DNA of 64,000 nt from an uncultured Oscillospiraceae bacterium (GTDB taxonomy: Bacteria > Bacillota > Clostridia > Oscillospirales > Oscillospiraceae). Location: NCBI GenBank assembly GCA_947627285.1, contig CANQVL010000004.1:62001-126000 (forward strand), read 5' to 3'. The notes below the pieces were generated by a model. That model saw only the letters and a program-made list of their open reading frames with translations, was not told the DNA's origin and ran no database searches. Positions 49,680-57,729 of the stretch are shown piece by piece; positions within the stretch are counted from its first letter, which is position 1, and every line of letters begins with the position of its first letter. The translations under genes and the position numbers were made by a program.

Positions 49680-50119
49680 TATTTTAGATACGTCTTGAGC
49701 CTTACGATGTTGTCGTGCTCGCAGTTGATGAGCTTTTGGGCAAGGCCAAGCGTCTCGGGCGAGGCATCCCGGTGACCGTTTATGACCTTTGTCATCTGGA
49801 CGATACCCATGTTGGAGCCCTTTATCATCAGCTCCGCCAGGTGCCCCGTCTCCTCGTTCATCATGGTGTTCATGGTGACGCCCATCTTCATGCCCAGCTT
49901 TTTCATCTCTCCCACCGGCTCCGGCTGACCGCCCAGCCCCACGATCCGCTCCGCCGCCTCGCCGCCGATGGAGTCGTACTCGTTCTTCTGGGTGACAAGG
50001 TCCGATTTGAAGGACGCGTCCTCGGCCCTGGGCAGAAGGTCGCTTATAGCCTGCGACCCCACGCGGGCGTTGCGGTAGACCGAGTTTAAAACAGCTATAT
50101 TTACATTATTTTCAGCCAT
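49679..50119 (-). CDS. Ferritin-like four-helix protein (DUF2383-type)
   Basis: 146 residues, almost wholly helical with an Asn/Glu/His-rich pattern: LNSVYRNARVGSQAISDLLP, EYDSIGGEAAERIVGLGG, NEETGHLAELMIKGSNMGIV, LINCEHDNIVRLKTYLK. The periodic acidic/His residues fit the DUF2383/PA2169-like four-helix bundle. No proven metal or function. RBS GGGAGAG. Transcribed away from prmA. Confidence 0.65.
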   Translation of the reverse strand: MAENNVNIAVLNSVYRNARVGSQAISDLLPRAEDASFKSDLVTQKNEYDSIGGEAAERIVGLGGQPEPVGEMKKLGMKMGVTMNTMMNEETGHLAELMIKGSNMGIVQMTKVINGHRDASPETLGLAQKLINCEHDNIVRLKTYLK

Positions 50120-50207
50120 AATTGCTCTCCCTTCGTTGTAATCGCCGTTAGTTTGTGATAGAATAGGCGGTGTTATTACTGCCTAAATCAATATGGGAGA
50201 GGTAATT

Positions 50208-51131
50208 ATGAACTGGCTTGAGATAACCGTAAACACTTCCCACGACAAACTTGAGCCCCTGACAAACAGGCTCACGGCCCTCGGGATCGACGGCTTCATC
50301 ACCGAGGATGAGGCGGATGTGAGGGAATTTCTGGAAAACAACCGCAAATTCTGGGACTATGTGGACGAGGACTTTATGAAAAGCATGTCCGGCGTCTGCC
50401 GTGTGAAATTTTACCTTGAGGATTCCGAGGACGGGCGCGGGGAGCTTGCCCGCGTCTCCGCCGCCCTGCCGGAATTTGAGCCCGTCACACGCTCCGTCCG
50501 TGACGAGGACTGGGAGAACAACTGGCGGGAGTATTACAACCCCATCGAGGTGGGCGAAAGGCTCATCATCGTTCCCCGTTGGCTGCCCGCGCCGGAAACG
50601 GACCGCGTCGAGCTTCGCCTGGACCCGGGGCTCATATTCGGCACGGGCGCCCACGCCACAACGCAGCTTTGCCTTGGTGAGATTGAAAAATACGCCCCGG
50701 GTCAAAACGTCCTGGATCTGGGCTGTGGCAGCGGGATACTCGCCATAGGCGCCCTGCTCCTGGGCGCAAAACGCGCGGTGGGCGTGGACATCGACGACAA
50801 GGCGCCCGGCGTCGTCATGGAAAACGCCGGCTTCAACGTCATAGGTCCCGACAGGCTCACCGTCTTCGCCGGCGACGTCCTCTCGGACACGGCGCTCTCC
50901 CGACGCCTCGCCGGGGAAAAATTCGGGCTGGTGCTGATGAATATAGTCTCTGACGTGATAATCGCCCTCTCGCAAAAAATACCTCAGTTTCTCGCCCCCG
51001 GAGGGACCTTCATCTGCTCCGGCATAATCGACGGACGCCAGGCGGAGGTCAAATCGGCTCTGGAAAAAGCGGGCCTCACCGTCACGGCCCACAGGCAAAA
51101 GGACGGCTGGCACGCATATATATGCAGGTAA
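50208..51131 (+). CDS. prmA: Ribosomal protein L11 methyltransferase
   Basis: 307 residues. N-terminal recognition domain (MNWLEITVNTSHDKLEPLTN), then the SAM-binding core DPGLIFGTGAHATTQLCL and VLDLGCGSGILAIGALLLGA. Trimethylates L11. ATG at 50208 follows GGGAGAGGTAATT. Promoter TTGTAA (50136-50141), 17 bp, TAGAAT (50159-50164). Confidence 0.93.
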   Translation: MNWLEITVNTSHDKLEPLTNRLTALGIDGFITEDEADVREFLENNRKFWDYVDEDFMKSMSGVCRVKFYLEDSEDGRGELARVSAALPEFEPVTRSVRDEDWENNWREYYNPIEVGERLIIVPRWLPAPETDRVELRLDPGLIFGTGAHATTQLCLGEIEKYAPGQNVLDLGCGSGILAIGALLLGAKRAVGVDIDDKAPGVVMENAGFNVIGPDRLTVFAGDVLSDTALSRRLAGEKFGLVLMNIVSDVIIALSQKIPQFLAPGGTFICSGIIDGRQAEVKSALEKAGLTVTAHRQKDGWHAYICR

Positions 51132-51153
51132 ATTTTTAAATCCCAATCCAATA

Positions 51154-51187
51154 TTTTTCCGGCGGCATGTACATGCCGCCGGAAAAC
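51154..51187. repeat. Family A, solo palindrome (copy 5)
   Basis: TTTTCCGGCGGCATGT / ACATGCCGCCGGAAAA: module A alone, here a perfect 16-bp-arm palindrome, whereas full copies have an asymmetric version. Lies between convergent prmA and yitT genes. Confidence 0.8.
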
Positions 51188-51213
51188 GTTTGATTTTTAG
51201 TTTTTTAAAGGTC

Positions 51214-52074
51214 TTATATCTCCCTGAAACCTTTCCCGATTATCTGCGAGGAGTTCACCATTGTTATGAAGGCGTGGGCGTCGATGGAGCGGATGAAGTT
51301 GCGCAGGTACACCGCCTGCCGTCTGGTGAGAACGGTGGTTATCATCACCTCCGCCTTGCCGGTAAACGCGCCCTCCGCTTTGGAGATCGTGGCGCCCCGG
51401 CGCAGCTTGGTGAGTATGAAGTCCTTTACCTCCTCCGGGTGCGAGGAGATTATGGTGCAGTATTTCCTTGAGTTTATGCCGTCGATGACGATGTCCACCA
51501 GGAAGGTCTTCATCAAAAGCCCCGTGAGGCTGTAGAGCGCGGTCTTCACGTCAAATATGAAGAACGTGCAGGCGGTTATGACAAAATCCGGAATGAGCAG
51601 CGCCTTGCCCACCTCCAGAGAGGTGCGCTTTGAAAGTATCATCGCTATTATGTCCGTCCCGCCGGTGGAGGCGCCGATGTTGAACACAAGCCCCGTGCCC
51701 ACTCCCGGCAGTATCACCGCCCAGATGACCTCCAAAAGCGCGTCGTCCGTCAGCGGCGCCTTCAGCGGCACGAGCCACTCGAACGCGGCGACGTACACCG
51801 ACAGCGCCACAGACGCGTAGATCGTCCCCCAGCCGAAGCTCCTCCCAAGGAAAATGAAGCCGATAACAATGAGCGCGGCGTTGATGATGAACATCGCCCC
51901 CGACACATTCAGCCCCGGCCAAAGCGCCGACATGATCACCGCCAGCCCAGACGTGCCGCCCATGGCGAAATGGTTGGGCGACTTGAAAAGCGAAATTCCG
52001 GCTGCCGTGGCGATCAGCCCCAGGTTCAATACCAAAAACCAGACCGCCCACTGCTTCGGCGTCCTTTTGACCAT
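51214..52074 (-). CDS. YitT-family membrane protein with C-terminal DUF2179
   Basis: 286 residues. Five membrane helices in the first 190 residues (WFLVLNLGLIATAAGISLFK, FAMGGTSGLAVIMSALWPG, GTGLVFNIGASTGGTDIIAM), then a soluble ferredoxin-like DUF2179 domain (YCTIISSHPEEVKDFILTKL onward). YitT proteins are widespread in Firmicutes; no function is firmly established. Single gene. Confidence 0.88.
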   Translation of the reverse strand: MVKRTPKQWAVWFLVLNLGLIATAAGISLFKSPNHFAMGGTSGLAVIMSALWPGLNVSGAMFIINAALIVIGFIFLGRSFGWGTIYASVALSVYVAAFEWLVPLKAPLTDDALLEVIWAVILPGVGTGLVFNIGASTGGTDIIAMILSKRTSLEVGKALLIPDFVITACTFFIFDVKTALYSLTGLLMKTFLVDIVIDGINSRKYCTIISSHPEEVKDFILTKLRRGATISKAEGAFTGKAEVMITTVLTRRQAVYLRNFIRSIDAHAFITMVNSSQIIGKGFREI

Positions 52075-52221
52075 AAAAAGCCCCTCTCTCCATTGAAATG
52101 AGCAAGGACATTATAGTGCCGCCGGAGGAAAAATACAAGGATAATTTATTGCCCGCCCCGACAAAAAGCGCCACCGTCCCGTCGGCGGCAGAGCTTTTGT
52201 ATTGCAAACGTCATAAAAAAA

Positions 52222-52341
52222 TGGTACAATACCCGCAAAGCGGATATTGTACATGATTTGAGCTGTTTTTCTCCCCGGCTTGCGCCGGGAACCGAAAAAC
52301 ATGACAATTATACCATCCCCGCTATGCGGGTATGGTATAAT
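52222..52341 (+). repeat. Family B structured repeat, copy 3, with outward promoter
   Basis: Hairpin GTACAATACCCGC / GCGGATATTGTAC, central stem with CCCCGGC-TTGC-GCCGGG, third hairpin ACCATCCCCGC-TAT-GCGGGTATGGT ending in TGGTATAAT (-10 at 52336-52341). A further partial arm (ACCCGCATAGCGGATA) follows. The guanylate-kinase-like gene starts 45 bp downstream. Confidence 0.8.
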
Positions 52342-52385
52342 ACCCGCATAGCGGATATAAGACCGACAGCGCGCGAGGTGACGGT

Positions 52386-52964
52386 ATGAGCAGGATCTTT
52401 TGCATAGTTGGCAAGAGCGGCTCCGGAAAGGATACGCTCTACAAGGCGATATTGGAAAAATATCCGGGGCTCCTTACGCCCATAATCCCCTGCACCACCA
52501 GGCCCATGCGGGAGGGGGAGGTAAACGGGGAAAATTACTTCTTTGTGACTGACAGGGAGCTTTCCCTCCTTGAGGAGCGGGGGCAGGTCATCGAGAAGCG
52601 GGAGTATCACACCGTGCGGGGGCTTTGGACATACTTCACCCGCCGCTTCCCCCTGATGGAGGGGCGGGACTACATCGTAATAACCACCCTGGAGGGCGTC
52701 AGGTCCTTCATAAGGGCCTTTGGCGACAGGGTGCGCCCCGTGTACCTGACGCTCCCCGACGGACAGCGCCTGCGCAGGTGCCTTGACAGGGAGGAGGCCG
52801 GTCAAAACCCGGACTACGCCGAGATGTGCCGCCGCTTTCTGGCGGACGAGAAGGACTTCTCACCGGAAAACCTGGCGGCGATACCAAACCTCCGGACTAT
52901 CCGCACCGACAGCGACATCCTCAACTCCCTTGCCGAGTGGGAGAGGATCTACAGAACAGAATAG
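52386..52964 (+). CDS. Guanylate-kinase-like P-loop protein
   Basis: 192 residues. P-loop IVGKSGSGKDTLYKAI, then IPCTTRPMREGEVNGENYFF (GMP-binding-type segment with the TTRPxRxGExxGxxY pattern). The lid is degenerate and the C-terminal half is unlike housekeeping Gmk. Dedicated to GMP/dGMP phosphorylation or a related nucleotide; a second, canonical gmk is likely elsewhere in the genome. Transcribed from the family B promoter. Confidence 0.78.
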   Translation: MSRIFCIVGKSGSGKDTLYKAILEKYPGLLTPIIPCTTRPMREGEVNGENYFFVTDRELSLLEERGQVIEKREYHTVRGLWTYFTRRFPLMEGRDYIVITTLEGVRSFIRAFGDRVRPVYLTLPDGQRLRRCLDREEAGQNPDYAEMCRRFLADEKDFSPENLAAIPNLRTIRTDSDILNSLAEWERIYRTE

Positions 52965-53014
52965 GACCTCCCTTTTTCAATGGGGATTCAGTTTGTCAAA
53001 AAACTCAAAAGCAA

Positions 53015-53166
53015 CTTTTTTCCGGCGGAATGTACGTCGGAAAAATCACCTTATGCTTTTGCGAGTGTGCGACTCTTCGGGGCGTGCGCGAAGCAAAACG
53101 GCAGAGAAATTTTCTTGAATTTCGCAAAATTCAAGAAAATTTTCTGAACGAATCCCCTTTGTCAAA
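53015..53166 (-). repeat. Family A structured repeat, copy 6 (E module eroded)
   Basis: Module A TTTTTCCGGCGGAATGTACG, module B stem TTTTGCG...GCAAAA, variable palindrome GAAATTTTCTTGAATTT (53106-53122), loop CGCA, reverse arm 53127-53144 (one T longer), linker GAACGAATCCCCTTT, then only a trace of E. Between two convergent genes. Confidence 0.8.
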
Positions 53167-53204
53167 CTCTCAATTCCCTTTTACGTTCCCGGAGTAACGG
53201 GAAT

Positions 53205-53729
53205 TTACTTTATATGTTTCGATAAATACAATACAAGATCATCGTCATTACAGCAATCACGATACGGCTCACAGATTTGATCTTTATACCATACGCCGCT
53301 CCCGTCAGGAATGTATCCTCGCTTGGCATACATTCTCTGGGCGCTTCCGTATCCGCTATGCAGTCCCACTCCGAGGTATATCACGTCCGAATAAGAGAAT
53401 GCGATCTGTTCCGCAAGATCCATGAGCTTGCTGCCAATTCCTCTGTGCCTGTATTTCTCCAGAACGCCGAAGTCAACGATCTCCGCATAGCCACGATTTG
53501 CATACGCGCCCCACTTGGAATCAGGATAAACGTTGATATACCCGGCAATGTTGCCATTCCATTCGGCAACCAATGAGATCGATTTGCCCTCGGCCTGGTG
53601 TCTCAGCCTCATTTCATATTTATCGATCGTCGCCTGCCAGCCCTGCGCGATTTCTTCATCTGTAATGATTTGGGCATCGCTCTGCTGCAAATCTCGAATG
53701 ACGATTCCGTTTTTATCATAATAGACCAT
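53205..53729 (-). CDS. GNAT-family N-acetyltransferase
   Basis: 174 residues. SLVAEWNGNIAGYINVYPDS and the acetyl-CoA loop LEKYRHRGIGSKLMDLAEQI mark the GNAT fold. ATG at 53729 fits AAGGAG 8 bp upstream; an ATG two codons earlier is too close. The gene uses AT-ending codons and is lower in GC than neighbours, suggesting transfer. Acceptor unknown. Confidence 0.85.
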   Translation of the reverse strand: MVYYDKNGIVIRDLQQSDAQIITDEEIAQGWQATIDKYEMRLRHQAEGKSISLVAEWNGNIAGYINVYPDSKWGAYANRGYAEIVDFGVLEKYRHRGIGSKLMDLAEQIAFSYSDVIYLGVGLHSGYGSAQRMYAKRGYIPDGSGVWYKDQICEPYRDCCNDDDLVLYLSKHIK

Positions 53730-53735
53730 GCCCAT

Positions 53736-53981
53736 ATCTCCTTAAACACCGATTTATTAAAGCCTTCTTCAATTGATATACCACACAAAACTGTAATATA
53801 CAACCTCCACATGGGCGATAATATGCTTATGGTGAATGTTGCTGCGGAATTGACGGCGAGTTTTATTCATGCTGATCGATAATGATTCATGCCTTTGACC
53901 GGGAAAACAAAGCCGAATTGGGACTTGTAAAAAATGGCGCAGCCTTTTTTGACAAACTGCATCCCCCTTTTTCAAGGGGGA
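53736..53981. other. AT-rich spacer without a supported gene
   Basis: About 250 bp upstream of the acetyltransferase gene, low in GC. GCAGCCTTTTTTGACAAACTGC near its end resembles an eroded family A E module. Short frames here lack RBS and family resemblance. Confidence 0.5.
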
Positions 53982-54506
53982 TCAATTCTTTTCGGGGGAC
54001 AAAAATCTGTTGCTGTGCTCCTGGCGGCGGAGGGCAAGGCCTCGGGAGATGAGGGTGTCCGCCTTCAGCGCAACCAGGTTCACATCGGAGCTCATGGCGG
54101 CGGCGACCTCGTGAATGTCCATGCCCTGACCGATGTATTCCATTATCTCCTCGTCCGGCAGGGTGAGCTGTGAGGCAAAGACGTTTGCCTCGTACTCCAT
54201 GCGGCTGCCGCGCATATCGAAGAGGTTGAACTCCTGAAAGCCGCCCGCCCTCTCCGCCTCGCGGCGGTGGAGCACATGGTGCCCCAGCTCGTGGGCAAGG
54301 ACGATGTTCTCCATCACCGGGTCCAGGTCGGACTTTATGAATATGAAGGGCACCCGCATGATGACCTTGTACGCCCCCTTTTGGGAGGCAAAGTCCCTGG
54401 GCAGTATCTCTATCCCCAGCTCCCGCGCCACGCGCCTGGGGTCGCGGAAGCCGCACCAGCGCACAAGGGCGTCGGCGCGCCTTATTATCTCACGCGTGTC
54501 CGCCAT
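53982..54506 (-). CDS. immA: ImmA/IrrE-family metallopeptidase
   Basis: 174 residues. N-terminal helices, then VLAHELGHHVLHRREAE with the zinc motif HELGH at 72-76 and a candidate third ligand E105 in SRMEYEANVFASQLTLP. IrrE and ImmA proteases cleave a partner XRE repressor when triggered. ATG at 54506 is one base after the repressor gene stop; it is the second gene of the pair. Expected to relieve repression of the divergent polymerase genes, by analogy with IrrE/DdrO and ImmA/ImmR. Confidence 0.88.
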   Translation of the reverse strand: MADTREIIRRADALVRWCGFRDPRRVARELGIEILPRDFASQKGAYKVIMRVPFIFIKSDLDPVMENIVLAHELGHHVLHRREAERAGGFQEFNLFDMRGSRMEYEANVFASQLTLPDEEIMEYIGQGMDIHEVAAAMSSDVNLVALKADTLISRGLALRRQEHSNRFLSPEKN

Positions 54507-54507
54507 G

Positions 54508-54900
54508 TCAGTTCGCCTTGTACTTCCTGTTGCGCTCCTTGGCGATCCAGTACGCCTCCTGTATCGCCCGGAGCATCTCGTCCTTGTCCTCGTCCGCCAG
54601 CTCCCCGCCGGCAAAAAGGGCGGACGCCTCCCGCACCAGGTCCTGCGCCTGCCGCCTGCCCCTGTCGCCGTATACCTCCCCGGCGCGGCTGACAAAATCC
54701 TCGTCCTCCGTGAGCAAATAGTTTACGTCGCACTCAAAAAGCGCCGCCAGGCGCGAGTAGATCTCCCTGTTCCTGGGGTACACCCCGTCCTGCTCGTAGG
54801 AGCCGTATGCCCGGCGGGATATGCCAGCCGCCTTCGCCGCCTCCTCCTGGGAGATACGCTTCGCAGCTCTGAGACGGCGTATCTTTTCGCCGAATTTCAT
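54508..54900 (-). CDS. XRE-family repressor paired with the ImmA/IrrE protease
   Basis: 130 residues. HTH domain 1-60 (RRLRAAKRISQEEAAKAAGI, SRRAYGSYEQDGVYPRNREI) and a helical C-terminal region (QDLVREASALFAGGELADED, ending WIAKERNRKYKAN). Size and plan match DdrO (about 130 residues), whose C-terminal region is cut by IrrE. RBS GGAGGCAAATCC. Its leader and the divergent promoters carry repeated GGGAAGT/ACTTCCC sites, so autoregulation is likely. Confidence 0.88.
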   Translation of the reverse strand: MKFGEKIRRLRAAKRISQEEAAKAAGISRRAYGSYEQDGVYPRNREIYSRLAALFECDVNYLLTEDEDFVSRAGEVYGDRGRRQAQDLVREASALFAGGELADEDKDEMLRAIQEAYWIAKERNRKYKAN

Positions 54901-54915
54901 GGATTTGCCTCCTTT

Positions 54916-55036
54916 GGGAAGTAATACTTCTCAAAATTTTTAAAACCTCTTGACAAGCGAAGTTGAAACGCCTATAATATGATCACCGATGGGAAGTTTA
55001 TATGCCAATTATACATCAGACTTCCCAAAATGTCAA
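54916..55036. promoter_or_regulatory. Divergent promoters with shared operators
   Basis: Plus strand: TTGACA (54950-54955), 17 bp, TATAAT (54973-54978), toward the polymerase gene. Minus strand: TTGACA (55036-55031), 17 bp, TATAAT (55013-55008), toward the repressor gene. GGGAAGT at 54991 and ACTTCCC at 55020-55026 bracket the minus -10 region; GGGAAGTAATACTTC (54916-54930) lies in the repressor leader. Both promoters are perfect consensus, as expected for genes held off by a repressor. Confidence 0.85.
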
Positions 55037-55121
55037 GAGGAAATTTTATATTCACTGTCCGTTTTATTGGACACATAGCGAAGTATAATTGCCTTGTAAC
55101 CCTGGGAGGGGGCGCGGGGAT

Positions 55122-56477
55122 ATGTACATTTGTATCGACCTTAAATCCTTTTACGCCTCCGCCGAGTGCGTGGAGAGGGGGCTGGACCCTCTGACGGCGC
55201 GGCTGGTGGTGGCGGACGAGGAGCGGACCGACAAGACCATCTGCCTTGCGGTGTCCCCGGCGCTGAAGGCCTACGGCGTACCCGGAAGGCCCCGGCTTTT
55301 TGAGGTCTACGAAAGGCTCCGGGAGGTGAAGACCCGCACCGGAGAGGACGTGGACTTCATAATCGCCAGACCGCGAATGGGGCTGTATGTGGACGTGTCC
55401 GGCAGGATATACGCCACATATCTAAACTACGTTGACCCCAGGGACATACACATCTACTCCATCGACGAGGTGTTCATCGACGCCTCAAAGTACCTGAAGC
55501 CCTACGGCATGACGGCCCGGGAGCTTGCCGTGACCATGATACGCGACGTGCTGGCAAGGACCGGCATCACCGCCACGGCGGGGATAGGGACGAACCTGTA
55601 CCTTGCCAAGATCGCCATGGACATCGTGGCAAAGAGGACGAGGCCCGACGCGGACGGGGTGCGGATTGCCGAGCTGGACGAGGAGGGCTACCGGCGGCTC
55701 CTCTGGGATCACCTGCCCCTCACCGACTTCTGGCAGATAGGCACCGGGACCGTGGCGCGGCTTTCAAAGCTCGGGGTCTATACGATGGGCGACCTGGCGC
55801 GGCTGAGCTTGCGGGACGAGGACGTTCTCTACCGGACCTTCGGCGTGGACGCGGAGATACTCATTGACCACGCCTGGGGCGAGGAGCCCTGCACCATGGA
55901 GGACATAAAGTCCTACAAATCCACGGACAAATCCGTGACCTCCGGTCAGGTGCTCTCCCGCCCCTACGCCTTCGCAGAGGCGCGGACGGTGCTGCGGGAG
56001 ATGGCGGAGGAGCTGGCGATGGAGCTCACGGAAAAGGGGCTGATAACCGAGGCCGTGGTGCTCCATGTGGGCTACGACAGGGAAAACGGCGGCTGGGGAG
56101 GCCCCACGAAAAGGGACCATTACGGGCGGAGCGTGCCCGCCTCCGCCCACGGCACCCAGGGGCTGGGAGCGCCCACGGACGCGCTGTCCAGGATAACCCA
56201 GGCGGCGCTGGAGCTCTTTGACCGGGTGGTAAACCGGGAGCTTACGGTCCGCCGTATGAACCTCACGGCGATACGCGTATCCGACGGGGCGGACAGGGTG
56301 GAGCAGCTGGACATATTCCACGACCACCGCCGGGAGCAGAGGGAGAGCCGCCTCCAGCGGGCGGTGCTGGACGTTCGCCAAAGGTACGGCAAAAACGCGA
56401 TTTTGAAGGGACACGATTTTTTGGAGGGGGCCACCGCCATTTCGCGGCACGGCCAGATAGGAGGACACAGAAAATGA
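55122..56477 (+). CDS. Y-family DNA polymerase (UmuC-like, Firmicute type)
   Basis: 451 residues. Palm motifs ICIDLKSFYASAECVERGLD and YSIDEVFIDASKYL contain the catalytic acidic residues; the helix-hairpin-helix region (near 210-240) and little-finger domain follow. It is the UvrX/YqjW-like class that works in translesion synthesis. Start chosen at ATG 55122 behind GGGAGGGGG; upstream codons read MPCNPGRGRGD. Followed by the yolD-like gene with a 4-bp overlap, a pairing known in Bacillus. Confidence 0.92.
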   Translation: MYICIDLKSFYASAECVERGLDPLTARLVVADEERTDKTICLAVSPALKAYGVPGRPRLFEVYERLREVKTRTGEDVDFIIARPRMGLYVDVSGRIYATYLNYVDPRDIHIYSIDEVFIDASKYLKPYGMTARELAVTMIRDVLARTGITATAGIGTNLYLAKIAMDIVAKRTRPDADGVRIAELDEEGYRRLLWDHLPLTDFWQIGTGTVARLSKLGVYTMGDLARLSLRDEDVLYRTFGVDAEILIDHAWGEEPCTMEDIKSYKSTDKSVTSGQVLSRPYAFAEARTVLREMAEELAMELTEKGLITEAVVLHVGYDRENGGWGGPTKRDHYGRSVPASAHGTQGLGAPTDALSRITQAALELFDRVVNRELTVRRMNLTAIRVSDGADRVEQLDIFHDHRREQRESRLQRAVLDVRQRYGKNAILKGHDFLEGATAISRHGQIGGHRK

Positions 56478-56866
56478 ATATCTATCAGGACATCATCACA
56501 TCAAAAAGGGCGCCGTCCCGCCGTCCCAGGATGGCGAGGGGCGACAGAGCCAAGATCTTCGCCCCCTTTGCGGCGCTGAAGGGCTTTGAGGAGTCGGTCC
56601 ACGCCAAGGAGACGCGGTATGTGCCCCGCCCGGAGCTCTGCGTTGACAGGGCGGAGCAGCTTGACAGGCGGCTGAGGTCCCTCAAAAGCGGCGACACCGT
56701 CACCGTCACCTGGTTCCAGCGCCTCAAGCTGGAGGAAGGCGTGGAGCTGGGAGAGTACCGCGTGTCCACCGGCGGTTACCTCGCCATGCACCCGGACTCG
56801 GGCCTCCTGATCCTCACCACCGCCCACATCCCCACGGCGGACATAGTGGACGTGGGGAAGCGATGA
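56474..56866 (+). CDS. YolD-like protein
   Basis: 130 residues. Begins MNIYQDIITSKRAPSRRPRM, then DRAKIFAPFAALKGFEESVH, a basic stretch and a beta-rich end. YolD-like proteins accompany UvrX/YqjW Y-family polymerases and are thought to act like a UmuD partner. ATG overlaps the polymerase stop (ATGA). Confidence 0.82.
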   Translation: MNIYQDIITSKRAPSRRPRMARGDRAKIFAPFAALKGFEESVHAKETRYVPRPELCVDRAEQLDRRLRSLKSGDTVTVTWFQRLKLEEGVELGEYRVSTGGYLAMHPDSGLLILTTAHIPTADIVDVGKR

Positions 56867-56867
56867 G

Positions 56868-57320
56868 ATGGTCACGTTAAGGCCCTTTGAGGGCGGCGAT
56901 GCCGGGGCGCTTCAAAAATTCTATCCGAAAATGACGGTCGAGGACGCGCGCAGGCTCATAGATGAGTGGAAAAACCGCTCCTGCAACGGGCGGTATTTTG
57001 AGATGTTCGCAATCGACGCTGACGGCGAGCTTGTGGGCGAGATCTCGCTGTACCACCACTCAAAAAGCGCTGTTTCCATAGGTCCCGGGGTGTTTGAGCC
57101 CTTTCGCCGGCGCGGGTACGCCAAAGCGGCGACAGCGCTGGCATTAAAGGCGGCCGGGGAGAGGGGGTACAGGCTGGCGCTCCAGCAGGTGCGGGCCGAC
57201 AACGCTCCCAGTATAGCCCTCCATGAAGGCATGGGCTTTGAGACGGACGGATACGTATACAAAAACCGCCGCGGCGAGGACATACTTATATATCTGAGGC
57301 TGATAGATAAGCCCGAGTAG
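56868..57320 (+). CDS. GNAT-family N-acetyltransferase
   Basis: 150 residues. GEISLYHHSKSAVSIGPGVF, then FEPFRRRGYAKAATALALKA (acetyl-CoA loop) and VRADNAPSIALHEGMGFETD are GNAT motifs of the RimJ/RimL-like type. Starts immediately after the yolD-like stop, so it may ride on the damage-response transcript. Acceptor unknown. Confidence 0.88.
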   Translation: MVTLRPFEGGDAGALQKFYPKMTVEDARRLIDEWKNRSCNGRYFEMFAIDADGELVGEISLYHHSKSAVSIGPGVFEPFRRRGYAKAATALALKAAGERGYRLALQQVRADNAPSIALHEGMGFETDGYVYKNRRGEDILIYLRLIDKPE

Positions 57321-57397
57321 TCCTCACCCCCGCCCTTCCCCAACAATTCAGCCCCCGCAAAAACGGGCAGACCGAATTATTGACAAACTCCAATCAA

Positions 57398-57547
57398 ATA
57401 TTTTTCCGGCGTCATGTACGTCGGAAAAATCACCTTTTGTCGCGCAAGTGTGCGACAAAAGGAAGACCCCTGAGAAAAGCCCGCAGGCTTTTCTCAGGGG
57501 TCTTCCGCACGTTCCTGTTCAAAAAAGGGCTCCGCCCTTTTTTGACA
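57398..57547 (-). repeat. Family A structured repeat, copy 7
   Basis: Short module B (TTTTGTCGC-GCAAGTGT-GCGACAAAA), variable palindrome GGAAGACCCCTGAGAAAAGCC (57462-57482), loop CGCA, exact reverse arm 57487-57507, linker CGCACGTTCCTG, E hairpin TCAAAAAAGGGC-TCC-GCCCTTTTTTGA. Its palindrome is nearly the same as that of copy 1, 51 kb away. E is 8 bp from the tRNA-Arg 3' end. Confidence 0.84.
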
Positions 57548-57554
57548 CCTAAAG

Positions 57555-57628
57555 CACCCTTGACGCGATTCGAACGCGTGGCCTTTCGCTTAGGAGGCGA
57601 ACGCTCTATCCTGCTGAGCTACAAGGGC
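57555..57628 (-). tRNA. tRNA-Arg (anticodon CCT)
   Basis: Minus-strand acceptor GCCCTTG pairs with CAAGGGT (one G-U), discriminator G. Anticodon arm TTCGC-CTCCTAA-GCGAA gives CCT; T-arm GCGTTCGAATCGC. CCA is not encoded. Reads AGG codons. Confidence 0.95.
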
Positions 57629-57729
57629 GTGTATTGTGTATTTTAAACGGATTCTCCGGCGTTGTCAAGTGTTTTTCAAAAAAAGGGACCGTGAATGGCG
57701 CGGTCCCTTTTTGGCTTGCTTGCAAAGGC

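Noticed and set aside
53736..53981. Small genes in the AT-rich spacer (for example around 53598-53882)
   Set aside because: The frames overlap the acetyltransferase start antisense, and have no RBS or recognisable product.
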